Positions 10,111 to 19,335 of a DNA stretch of 64,000 nucleotides are shown piece after piece. The notes under the pieces are model-generated. The model was given only the letters and a program-made list of their open reading frames with translations, searched no databases and was not told the origin of the DNA. The DNA comes from Blepharisma stoltei (lineage: Eukaryota > Ciliophora > Heterotrichea > Heterotrichida > Blepharismidae): contig CAJZBQ010000018.1 of the NCBI GenBank assembly GCA_914767885.1, positions 1,240,001-1,304,000 on the forward strand. The letters are read 5' to 3'. Position 1 is the first letter of the stretch; every line of letters starts with the position of its first letter. A program made the position numbers and the translations under genes.

Positions 10111-11911
10111 ATGAGTATACCAAAATTTACAACTGATTCGCATATTATCTTCAGCACAATTTGCAAACAGCTTGAGTGTCCAATATGCACGATCTCTAAA
10201 TCTACTTCGAATTTTACTACGATTAAAGCCTGTGGACATTCGTTTTGCAGCTTTTGCATTCAGTCTTATTTACTTAATCAGATTGACATGGGCAAATTCT
10301 ATCCTTTAAAATGCCCAAACTTTGAATGCACGTCAGAAGATATTGATATTGAAGAGTTCATTCTTATTATTATGGAGTTCGGTTTTCCTTGCGCACCTTT
10401 CTCCTAGCTATATCAGCAACATCCCAGCCTATAGGCGGAGAGCTGAATCCTTAGCTTTGTGCAGATATAGGGTTTTACCGCTTGACATGGGCATACACAG
10501 GAGTGGCACAATGCTGGGGCTTTAGGGCCAGAACGAGGCTCAACTACTTAGGATCTTCGAATCATTCATGTAAATCGTGCTACTTCGGAATTTATCATTT
10601 GGAGTTAAGAGAGAGTAGGCTTTTGCTTCATCCTGCGGGAGAGAATAGCTGACTAAACACCCAGCTAATTAATCATCTAAATCCCCACTCCGTAAGCATA
10701 CAAAATCATTGGAAAATCTCTCTATTTTTAGGTAAAAGCCCCCCTCCATAAGCGAGCAAAAAATTTTTAATATAAACATTTTTTATAAAAAATATTTTAT
10801 ATATAACTAATAATTGTTATAATGAAATCTATAGCTAATTTTTATTTAATTTTAAACAGCTCGCATTTTAAAACACAAATCTCACAAATTAAATTAATAT
10901 TTGCTTTAAAATTATTTCGAATTAGGATTTTTTTTTAATTTCAAAAAAATACTATAAAATAAATATAAATTTTTGAAAATAAAATAGCCTCCTCTATAGC
11001 GAACAAATTTTTTGTTCGCTCACAGAGGGGGCTAAGTAAGCATTGAAGAATTTCAAGGATTGCTTACTGATGAACAATTTCAGCAATTCGCAAGACTAAA
11101 ACAAAGAGCTTTGCTTGAAAAAGATCCAAACTTCAGGTGGTGCCCCAAGCCTGACTGCAAAGGATATTGCTACATTGAGAACTCAAATATGAACTTAAAA
11201 TGCAACTTGTGCAGCTTTGAATTCTGCGCAAGCTGCAAAGAAGCTTGGCATACTGGAATCTGTATATCTGTTGAAGATGGGCTTAGACAATACGCAAAAG
11301 ACAAAAATCTTAAAAAATGCCCTTCTTGTCATTCTTATGTCGAAAAGGTATGGGGATGTTCCACTATTGTTTGCAGGTGTGGAGTAAGCTTTTGCATGAG
11401 CTGTGGAAATCTTCTGGACGATAAGCACGACCCAATTGTTTGTACACTCGGAGGAAACTATTCTAACGCTTCATGGGGTATGATTCTTTTATTTCTTGCC
11501 GCCTGAGTGATTTTTCCAATTGATTCCTTTATTTTGATTGTTCATATTGGAGAAAATTGGGGAGGGCCTGAAATTGAAGATAAATGTGATCGATATATCT
11601 GGGAGCATCGAAAAGTATTTTATGTCATAGCGTTTTTATTGTCTCCAATCTTTACTGTGCTGCTTCTGATTCTGTTTGCCGGAATATTTTCAAATGAAAT
11701 CTTAAATGAATATTTGAAAAGTCATTACATCGAAGAGAGACTTAACTGAAAAGTTTGGCTTGCAATCAAAATTGTTTACTATATCCTTAGCACTATCATT
11801 ATACTAGTATTGATTGTTCTAGTCTGGCTAATATTTCATGCTCTTTTGCCTTTGTTTGGTTTAGGGCTATTAATAGCAAAATTGGTTTATATCTGCAAAA
11901 AAGCTAAATAA
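10111..11911 (+). CDS. RBR-type (RING-IBR-RING) E3 ubiquitin ligase with membrane helices
   Basis: After removal of the composite insert (about 10351-11044) it encodes 368 aa. RING1 is CPIC...CGHSFCSFCI...CPNFEC. The IBR is RWCPKPDC...CNLCSFEFCASCKEAWH. RING2 is KKCPSCHSYVEKVWGC...CRCGVSFCMSCG, whose Cys in the WGC step is the expected catalytic residue that accepts ubiquitin from E2. The C-terminal third has three strongly hydrophobic segments (around ILLFLAAWVIFPI, FYVIAFLLSPIFTVLLLIL, IILVLIVLVWLIF), so it is membrane anchored like RNF19/dorfin proteins. TGA codes Trp before VIFPID and in NWKVWLAIK. The first ATG in frame is at 10111; it ends in TAA. Confidence 0.85.
10351..11044. mobile_element. 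Composite IES in the RBR gene: GC-rich element plus nested MITE
   Basis: About 694 bp separate two copies of an imperfect direct repeat (ATTGAAGAGTTC near 10348, ATTGAAGAATTTC near 11042); joining them gives DIEEFQGLLTDEQF in frame. The left half, to about 10675, is GC-rich and lacks TIRs. The right part is a type-1 MITE. Exact ends cannot be fixed because the repeat copies differ. Confidence 0.65.
10680..11034. mobile_element. MITE, type 1 TIR (diverged copy)
   Basis: About 355 bp between TA at 10678 and TA at 11033. The left end has ATCCCCACTCCGTAAGC and an inner CCCCCCTCCATAAGCGAGC; the right end has the hairpin CTCTATAGCGAAC/GTTCGCTCACAGAGG. The internal AT-rich body aligns by eye with the 386-bp copies at 25389 and 52945 (for example AATTATTATAATGAAATC-like and GCTTTAAAATTA-like blocks). 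Confidence 0.75.
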
Positions 11912-11945
11912 TGCATTAATAAAAACTTATTCCAAACTTTGATAA

Positions 11946-12587
11946 TTAATTATTTTTAAAATTTTCTAATTCTCTTCTATACATCCCCAATATTTCTTCA
12001 TACTTTATTAAAAGATTTTTCATGTAAGCGAACTTTTCTTCGTACTTCTCTTGATCTTCTTGTGCATTCTGTTGAAATTGTAACAGCTTAGTTTTAAGCA
12101 TATAATTTTCTTCAAGTTTTAACTGTGATTGTTTAATTAAATCATCAAAATATTTGAATTTATCAACTTCTGAAGCTATTACTAATTCACAAAGACTAAT
12201 CATTCCAGCAAATATTAGACCTATCATTTTTGATTCTTTTGGGATTTTTTTCGCTGCATCATTTAGTACCATTGTTAAATAGTCGAGATATTTTCTATGA
12301 TTTTCCTCACATATACCTTTGACGTCTAGTATCTGAAGGTCTTGATTAAGCATACCTATTTGTTCTTGAATTATTACATAAATTTCATTATCAGCAGACA
12401 TGAAATTCTTGAAGTTTTCAGGTCTTTCTTTGCCTTTGAAATTTGGAGTCATTGGAAGATTCGATGATTTTGAGCTATTTCTGCTTAATTTAGAGATACT
12501 TGATTCTTCAGCTTCTAAATATGAGTCGACTTCATTATCGATGGAAAAATTAGTATTTTTATTAAAAATTTGACTTCCATGATGCAT
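11946..12587 (-). CDS. Coiled-coil hypothetical protein (N-terminus unresolved)
   Basis: Not recognised. From the internal ATG the protein has 213 aa: a Ser/Asn-rich N-terminal part, then heptad-rich helices from about residue 75 (KYLDYLTMVLNDAAKK, KLEENYMLKTKLLQFQQ, EEKFAYMKNLLIKYEEIL). Coding-like sequence continues upstream to about 12755 in the same frame (NLIHLTIPWKKRVDSLGGS, with TGA as Trp), but I find no ATG before an in-frame TAA. So the true start is either the ATG at 12587 or lies behind an unrecognised intron or IES. It converges tail-to-tail with the RBR gene (35 bp apart). It ends in TAA. Confidence 0.55.
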   Translation of the reverse strand: MHHGSQIFNKNTNFSIDNEVDSYLEAEESSISKLSRNSSKSSNLPMTPNFKGKERPENFKNFMSADNEIYVIIQEQIGMLNQDLQILDVKGICEENHRKYLDYLTMVLNDAAKKIPKESKMIGLIFAGMISLCELVIASEVDKFKYFDDLIKQSQLKLEENYMLKTKLLQFQQNAQEDQEKYEEKFAYMKNLLIKYEEILGMYRRELENFKNN

Positions 12588-12888
12588 GTGACTTGGCTGA
12601 AGCTGCTGGGAGCCTCCTAAAGAGTCTACTCGCTTTTTTCATGGTATTGTTAAATGAATTAAATTTGTGGCAGGGGTTTCTAGTGATACCTGCGCTGATT
12701 TGTTTATAGATTCAACTTTTATTATCTTTGAGTTGAGTTTTTTAGCATACGTTGATATAGATTAGTGCATTATTTGAATAAGTAATCGTATATTATAAAT
12801 ATTTTAAGCTCTCTAATAAAAAATATATGTAGTTTACAGAAAAAAAATTATTTTAGCTTGCAAAGCTAGTAAAAAAATTAAAAATAAA

Positions 12889-14053
12889 TTATACACTTTC
12901 GTTCAAAGTTGAGATTTCAAGGAAAAGTGATAAGGAGTTAAGCTTTTGGCTTAAACTTATATTATCAGAATTTTCACAATAGCTGCAAATACGTTTTTTT
13001 GATTGAGAGGGAAAGAGGCTGTAGTTTTTACAGCTCAAACACATTTTAGGCACCCCTGAAGTCAAGTCAAGGTCATAATATTTTTTTCTTGGTAATTTAG
13101 TGTCTCCATAAGATTTTCCTTTGCAACTGCATAATTAATATGATGGTGGTGGCGACAAATATATACCATTAACGACGATGTACTACTTTAGGCGTAAAAT
13201 GGCTTTATATCCTAAACAAGGTCTAGACCCTTTAATCCTAACCCTTAGCTTGCCTTGAACGGCCCTACGGGGCAGATAATCTTGGGAGTAAGCTGGCGGC
13301 CATTCTAGCCCAAATATTAATTATCCGGATGTTTTTTGATCCACGGATTCTTTCTGCCGGCTCCTGAAGGCCGTTGCTCATTTTTTTCTGGGCGTCACTT
13401 CCCTTCAAGGTGACTGACAGGGGGTATCAGGCTAACTTTGCCTTCATACACCCTTACAAGACGAGAATCAAGGAGAAGTCTTTCTAGCAGGCAAACTATA
13501 TATATCAGTGCAATCTCAGTCCGGGAGTAGACTGCTGCTGAGGCAGGGTTCAGGTAACTGGACGCCTCAGGCAAAAACAGGTTATCTAATTTGAAAGACT
13601 TTAACGTCATTTAAGTTTAAGCTTGCAATTGCAGCCACATAAAAGGCAGCATTGAGAAGTTTCATTTTTTTGTACTGCTTCAAAAAGTTCAGCTATTTTT
13701 GATTTTAGCGAAGATAAGTTATTTAGCGAAGAAATCAGTTTTTTATAAAGAAACCTTTCTTTTTCATCAGCATTTTCACATGGCGAATCTTCTCTATCCT
13801 TCTCATATAAATCCAGTAAATTTTTCGCAATTTCTCCAATTGGCATTTCTTTGCTTAATTTTGACCCTTGTTGCATTTTTTCAGACTCCGAAAATCTTCA
13901 AATTTCAGATTTCAGATCTTTTGTGGATTTATTTGGAGTCAACGATCTAGAAGCTCTCTGTTTAGATTGTGACGGAGACCTAGAATGGTTTGGTGGATTC
14001 TTATTATATCCAATTTTTTGTAGGGAGCTTCGTCCTTGGCTTATGTCTTGCAT
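12889..14053 (-). CDS. Cys-rich (CxxC) hypothetical protein split by an IES
   Basis: About 218-220 aa after removal of the insert at 13134-13641. The N-terminal part is basic and Ser-rich (SRSPSQSKQRASRSLTPNKS), the middle is helical (EIAKNLLDLYEKDRE), and then comes a Cys cluster CCLLCxC followed by MCLSCKN...RICSYCENSD, two CxxC pairs that could bind zinc. The cluster resembles the CYCYLCSCGEHLCP start of the neighbouring SAXO protein, but I cannot assign a family. The start ATG at 14053 lies 25 bp from the SAXO stop, with both genes on the minus strand. It ends in TAA at 12889. Confidence 0.6.
13134..13641. mobile_element. GC-rich IES, dispersed repeat family A
   Basis: About 505 bp, no TIRs. 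Two joins keep the frame: TA to TA (13132-13133 / 13640-13641), or an 11-bp repeat with one mismatch (TTGCAATTGCA / TTGCAACTGCA). Positions 13200-13440 align by eye in the same orientation with 17180-17400 inside another IES (shared blocks such as CAAGGT..A..CCCTTT, CTTGGGAG..AGCTGG.GGCC and TTTTT.CTGGG..TCAC). Confidence 0.7.
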
Positions 14054-14077
14054 TTAATTATTTAATAAATTAATTTA

Positions 14078-14848
14078 TTATTGCATTTGTTTTACTTGCT
14101 TCAATGTAAAAATCGTTCTTTTACGAGGACTTGAACTGAAATCTTTTCCATAAGTTGACTTGTATTGGCTTCTTGCAGACTCAGTTTGAGAATAATCTAA
14201 TGATTTATTCCTTGATTTTATTGTAAATTGCTCTCTTTTAAAAGGCTTGAAGGTATTTCTATGTGTAGTTTCGCCATAGAAAAAGTCATTTATTCCAATT
14301 ATTCTGCTTGTTGGAGATTCTAATGGCTTATTTTCGATAATTTTATCAGGCAGAGAAAAGCTGTCAGCATATGTTGTATTTGCTTTTAGCTTTATATCAA
14401 TAGGCTCAGTAAGCAGTTTGGGCAGCTTTTTGAGTGGTGGAGGAGTTTTCCAGTCCTGAAAGTTAGAAGAATATGTCGATGTTGCTAAAAATTTTGGCTT
14501 TCACTTATGGTTGTCATCAATATTTAAACTTTTATTTAGTCTTTCCAAAGGTTTTTCGCAAAAATCTTCTTGCTTTGTAGTTCTCAAATCCATCTTCTGT
14601 CGACTATGTAGGAGCTCTCCTTCTAATTTTACTGGTTTAATAGGTGAAAAAGGTTTACTAATAAACTCTTTTTGGTATATTGACGAGTACATAGCTTTTG
14701 ATCACGGCCTATCACGAGGAGTTAAAGACGGGCAGAGATGCTCTCCACAGCTGCATAGATAGCAATAGCAGTTTCCATTTCTATGATTAATTTCTCCAAC
14801 TGGTGGGATATCTATGGTATCAAGATCGCATTCTCTTTTCTCTTCCAT
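14078..14848 (-). CDS. SAXO: SAXO/FAM154-type axonemal microtubule stabiliser
   Basis: Protein of 256 aa, single exon. It carries the N-terminal Cys signature of the SAXO family, NCYCYLCSCGEHLCPS near residues 27-42 (human SAXO proteins have CICELCSCGRHHCP), followed by spaced repeats with F/Y, S/T and K/R (YQKEFISKP, YSSNFQDWKTP, INDFFYGETTHRNTF, YGKDFSS) like the microtubule-binding Mn modules of MAP6-related proteins. Such proteins bind and stabilise ciliary or centriolar microtubules. TGA codes Trp in RPWSKAM and NHKWKPK. Neighbours on the same strand are short hypothetical genes. It ends in TAA. Confidence 0.78.
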
Positions 14849-14944
14849 CTTTCACAGTTATCCTCAAATTTAAATTCTACTACAAAGCTGCTATAATAAA
14901 AATAACTGAGAATTAATTATTGTTCGTGATAATTATAACGATCG

Positions 14945-16260
14945 CTATGATACTTTTGCGAGATCGACGAGTTTGACCCTTTGGATTCCTTGGATTAACT
15001 TTGTTGGCCAGATTTTATGGTGCCTCATTTCGACTTCCAGCTTATTTTTGAGACTGGTTTGGGGTAAAAACGTTTTCCTAACTTGTGAGTAGTATTCTTT
15101 CATCTTGTGAAGCTTTTCGCTGTCTTTTTTTTGCACTCTATATTATAATTACTTTGTGAGGGCTATATCTCTAAATGAGTGGTGATAAGGAATATGCTCT
15201 TTTCTTATCCTGCATAAAAGTAGATAAAATATTGGTAACTTTCAATTTTTTGGTAAATTAATCATCTTTAAATTAAAAAAAATTATCGAACCTAATTTAA
15301 TATAGTTAAATTTCACAAAATCGAAAATTTGCCTAATTCTTGTTTTATTATCAAATGTGGAAAGTTTAAAAAAAATTATCCCTGGAGTAGTAGCTTTTTG
15401 TTCCAATTTTAATGCAAGCGAATTTAGTTCGTCACTAGATGAATTCAAATTGTTTTTTACTATACGGGTTGAATTAATTTGTATTAGATTTTTTTGGACA
15501 TTTATCTGTGTTCAAATTTCAACATAAATAAGGTTGATAAAAATATTTCGGTAATTCATGGGAAGAAGCATAAATAAGAGTCGGAAAGGTCCCTTAATTC
15601 TTTTATTGTTGACTCACTTCTTTTGTGAATCTTTTCAACATCATTTCAAGTTCTTTTTTGAGGAGAAATGCTATTTACTGATCTTCCTCCCGGTGATTTC
15701 TCATTCTTTTTCTTATCTCACGATTTATTTCCTATCATATGAATCAGTACCGTGTCTTTATCCGATCTTTTCAATATAAAAGGAGGTGGTATTTTTTCAA
15801 TGATATTCGGTTTTATTTCTTTCATTATTTCAGCTTCATTTGCCTCACTTTCTTGATTTACCAGGCCACCTGGTAACTTTTTAATCGTTTTCTTCTTTTT
15901 TAGCAATGAAATTTTTTCTGTTTCAGTTGATTTATGGTTTAAATAATAAGGGACACTATCATATTGTATCGAAGCGTCAGAGACTTGCTTTTTTGGAGGA
16001 GAGTATATTGATAAATTATTATTTGAAGAAGCCAAACTGCTTTCTTTCATCTGCACTTTTTCTCGTTTAGCGAGTTCTGCGATATAGCTTTCTTCTAACT
16101 CAATAAAGTTCATAAGAGATCCATCAACTGTTTTTTCTTGAGACTCGTCTCAAGAAATTTTGTCACTTTTCCAGAGAGCCCGGGCTTTTCGGATTTCTTC
16201 TGCTTGCTTGAATTTTATCATTTTAGATTTCACGATCTTTTGTGGGTTTGGTCAGAGCAT
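14945..16260 (-). CDS. Hypothetical basic protein split by an IES
   Basis: 293 aa after excision of 15143-15576. It starts MLWPNPQKIVKSKMIKF with TGA as Trp, then a charged helix (KQAEEIRKARALWKSD), a Ser/Lys-rich middle and a C-terminal EKLHKMKEYYSQVRK...RHHKIWPTKLIQG segment. The TA-to-TA join gives DLSDSYRVQKKDSEKL in frame. I do not recognise the family; the composition is like small ciliary or centriolar proteins. It ends in TAG. Confidence 0.6.
15143..15576. mobile_element. 434-bp TA-flanked IES
   Basis: AT-rich insert with stops in all frames, bounded by TA at 15141-15142 and 15575-15576. No clear inverted repeat or C-tract ends. Excision restores the frame of the host gene. Confidence 0.7.
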
Positions 16261-16406
16261 TGTGATAATTAGAGTTTATAATGAATTATTTTAATGCAAT
16301 TTTTGGAATTTGATCATTTAATATAAAGACAAATATTAGCAATAATATATAACAGATTAAATTACCCTTGAAGCATTATTTCTTTATTGTGGTTAACATC
16401 ATGAAG

Positions 16407-19144
16407 TTAAAATTCCCAAGAAACAGTTGGCACAATTCCATTTTTGAATGCCTCCCAATCTATCTCTGATAAGAATTCATGAGATTTTATTTCAGCAAAT
16501 TTAGGACGTCTGGAGGTATCTCGGTCTAGTAGCTTTTTTATTAAATTTTTTGCACATTTTCCAACATAATGAGGGAATTTTAGTTTTGCAGAGACAATTT
16601 TGTGAAGAAGGTTTGTCATATTTTCTGAATAGTAAGGAGGGTATCCGCTGAGCATTTCGTATAATATGCAGCCAATTCCATATATGTCGACAGATTTATT
16701 AATCCCTGTTTTATTAAGCATTTCAGGAGATAAATATGCGGGAGATCCACAAAATGACATAGAGACATCTTCATCTTTCATATTTTCTTTTGAAAGCCCA
16801 AAATCTACTAGTTTTATGTGCCATTTATTATCAAACATAATATTTTCGGGCTTCAAGTCTCTAAAAATGACGTTATTTTCATGCAAATATTCGATTGCCA
16901 CAATGAGTTCTGCTATATAAATTTTTGCATACCTTTCTGGCAGATAGTTAACTTTCTGAAGTAAATCACTGAGAGAGCCATTCTGACAGTAATCCAATGC
17001 TAAATACAACATTCTTGCAGTTTGAAATGAATAATAAAGCTTTATTATAAATGGAAAATCAGCAATGCTTAAAACATGGACTTCAGCAATTGCATACTTT
17101 GTGTATCCTTGCCTTATTAACATTAATATGGCAGATGCAGTAATATATGTCCTTGCTGGTGACACACTACTGCCAGGGCCAAAATAGCTTTTATAAACTA
17201 AACCAAGGTTCAAGCCCTTTGATTCTAACTTTATGTTTGCTGTATGGCAGCCGTATGAGGTGGATGACCTTGGGAGCCAGCTGGTGGCCATTTCTGTCCA
17301 AGCAATGATCATATGGATGATTCTTGGACCACAGGTTCTTTCCTCAAGTTCAGAAGACTGTGATTCTTTTTTCCTGGGTATCACCCTTCCTCATGAAGGA
17401 ACTAAAATTTATTTTAAATTTTCTAAAACAAAAACATTAACCCCTCCATGAGAGAACAAAATCTTTTTGTTCCCTTTCGGGGGAAGTAAGAAGTTTAATT
17501 TAATTTAATTTGCCTTATTAATTTCTCTTTGAGCATTGCTTTTAGTGCATATGTTTCTTCAGTATTTTTTTTTCTTACTCAATTTATATTAATAGTAAAA
17601 AACTTTCAAGCTAATAGATTTCTTCTAATAAACGTAGTATAGTATTATATTTATATATTAAATAATGGCCAACAGACTTAGCCAAATAAACGACCCCAAA
17701 ACTTCCAGTACCAATTTGCTGAATTATTTCAAAATCATCATATCCTACATCACCAATTGTTGAAAAATCTCCTAATGCAGATTCATATTTAGTATTATAA
17801 AGGCTACACATCTATTCCTAATGGCATTTCCTCTTCCGGATATTTTTATCGGCCTAATGGTGAAACTTTTTCCTTGCTAAACATATGACAGAAGAATAGC
17901 GGTTTTTCGGAGAAAATATCTGAAGAGGATAAAATTGTGCCAAGAAAATGTCTTCAGGAAAAAAATCACAACAAAAAGATTTATTCCGTATTATAAGTTT
18001 TCGACCTGTTTTGCCTGTATAGAAGTGCTCCAAAAATATTTCTAACCCACACATTTGCAGCTTCCTCTGATTCCACTATAAAATAATTCGGCTTACCCAT
18101 TTTCATAGATATCTGAAACCTAAACCCATCTTTTTTATTGAATTTATCTTTGCACCTTTTGATCTCTTGAGCTTCATTTAATTTATAAACCTTAGCTGCT
18201 AAAGAATCTCTACATTTATCTTTATTAGCAAATAAACACAATTCTCCTTCTAAAGGCTTTAAAACAGCTCATACTTTTTTGCTTCCAATTAATTTAGGGA
18301 TGCTTAGATATCCTTCAAAAGTTTCTGGCAAATCTGAAGTATCTCCCATATATTTACACAATAAATCCTTGATATTTTTATTGACTGTAACTTCAACAGG
18401 GAGCTGTCCCATTTTATTCTCAATAGAATAGTTTGCTTTAGCTTGTAGAAGGAGATCGACAATTTCCAAGCTTCCACATAAGCAAGCACAGTGCAAAGGG
18501 GTTGAATTCGCATCAGTCTCATTATCTACAATAATATTTTTATGTCTCAACAATAAATCTGTAGCTGCTAAATGCCCTTTAATGCAGCTTAAATGTAGAG
18601 CAGCCCAATTTCCATCTCGTGTCAATTGATTTACATTTATTTTGTACCCAAATAACAGTTCCATAAGTTGCGTATAGTTGTTATATGCTGCATAATGGAT
18701 AGAAGTCCATCCTTCAGAGCTATAGGTCATGGCTAATTCTTGGTTGTACTCAAGTTCCCTTGCAATTTCACGATAGTTGCCTGATTTGCAAAGGTTGAAA
18801 AATCCTTCTAAAGGATCTACAGTGGAAAAGACATTGAAAGACTGACTTCTGATATTTTCAATTACTGGGATAATTCTGCTTCCATTCAGATTTTGGCTCT
18901 GTATCCTTCTTTCATTAGGGAGTCTTAAGCATAGACAAGAGTGATTCGCAATTCCATAAAATTCTAAATTATATTCGTCATCTAATATCAGCTCAGAATC
19001 GTTCAGAACAAATTTAAGGATCTGGTCCTGGGCTGGAATTCCTAAGTGGCTTTCTATCATTGTTTTTATGTAGCCGATACTGCAATGTGGCTCAACTTTG
19101 AACTCTAGTGTGCGATTATTTTCGCTTTTGATAAAAATCTTCAT
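16407..19144 (-). CDS. Ubiquitin-like / ankyrin / PH / AGC-type protein kinase
   Basis: About 680 aa after removal of three IESs. Order: N-terminal ubiquitin-like fold (MKIFIKSENNRTLEFKVEP, residues 1-75); four ankyrin repeats (GWTSIHYAAYNNYTQLMELL, WAALHLSCIKGHLAATDLLL, STPLHCACLCGSLEIVDLLL); a PH-like domain (VWAVLKPLEGELCLFANKD ... FIVESEEAANVWVRNI); and a kinase domain with IGTGSFGVV, YALKAML, VIFRDLKPEN, DFGLS, SFCGSPAYLSPEM and DIYGIGCILYEM. The -FRDLKPEN- and T-loop pattern point to the AGC group. TGA codes Trp in KKVWAVL. A relative with ankyrin plus AGC kinase lies at 49590-51917. The insert between VYLA and ETYALK is not fully resolved. Confidence 0.8.
17117..17517. mobile_element. 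GC-rich IES with exact 12-bp direct repeats, family A
   Basis: 401 bp within the kinase domain. On the minus strand both flanks read TTAATAAGGCAA, an exact 12-bp direct repeat containing TA; the join gives KEKLIRQGYTKYAIAEV. No TIRs. The body shares family A sequence with 13200-13440. It contains a small hairpin (17437-17490) derived from a type-1 MITE end. Confidence 0.82.
17437..17490. repeat. Solo hairpin related to type-1 MITE terminus
   Basis: TTAACCCCTCCATGAGAGAAC ... GTTCCCTTTCGGGGGAAGTAAG forms an imperfect palindrome of about 54 bp. It matches the right-hand hairpin module (TTAACCCCC..CGTGAG..AACAAA / TTTGTTCGCTCACGGAGG..GAGTAAG) of the full-length MITEs, without their body. Confidence 0.6.
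17589..17680. mobile_element. Short TA-IES, about 92 bp (ends ambiguous)
   Basis: AT-rich insert between VVYLA and NTEETYALK with several in-frame stops. TA at 17679-17680 and TA at 17587-17588 give a frame-consistent join. An alternative low end at 17576 would fit the kinase alignment better, but only if the adjoining A-run were one base shorter. Confidence 0.5.
17801..17996. mobile_element. 196-bp IES with 9-bp direct repeats
   Basis: Between the PH-like and kinase domains. Both ends carry TTATAATAC (minus strand), a 9-bp direct repeat containing TA; the join gives RSKTYNTKYESALGDF. No inverted repeats seen. Confidence 0.75.
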
Positions 19145-19335
19145 ATAATAATTATTTGAGAAATTAAAAATAGCAGATTATATCAAATATTGATTATAAT
19201 GATCCTGACGAAATCCATAATTTTCTTCAGATTTTTAAAAGCTACTATATAATAAATCCTAAACTCCTAATTCTTAAATGCATACATTTATTTAAAACAA
19301 TTTGTCAACAATTAAACTCAATATTTTAATTGTAT

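Noticed and set aside
16950..17384. Possible alternative N-terminus for the kinase (sequence upstream of RQGYTKYAIAEV)
   Set aside because: This stretch is the GC-rich IES flanked by 12-bp repeats. The kinase alignment continues on the far side with KEKLIRQ.
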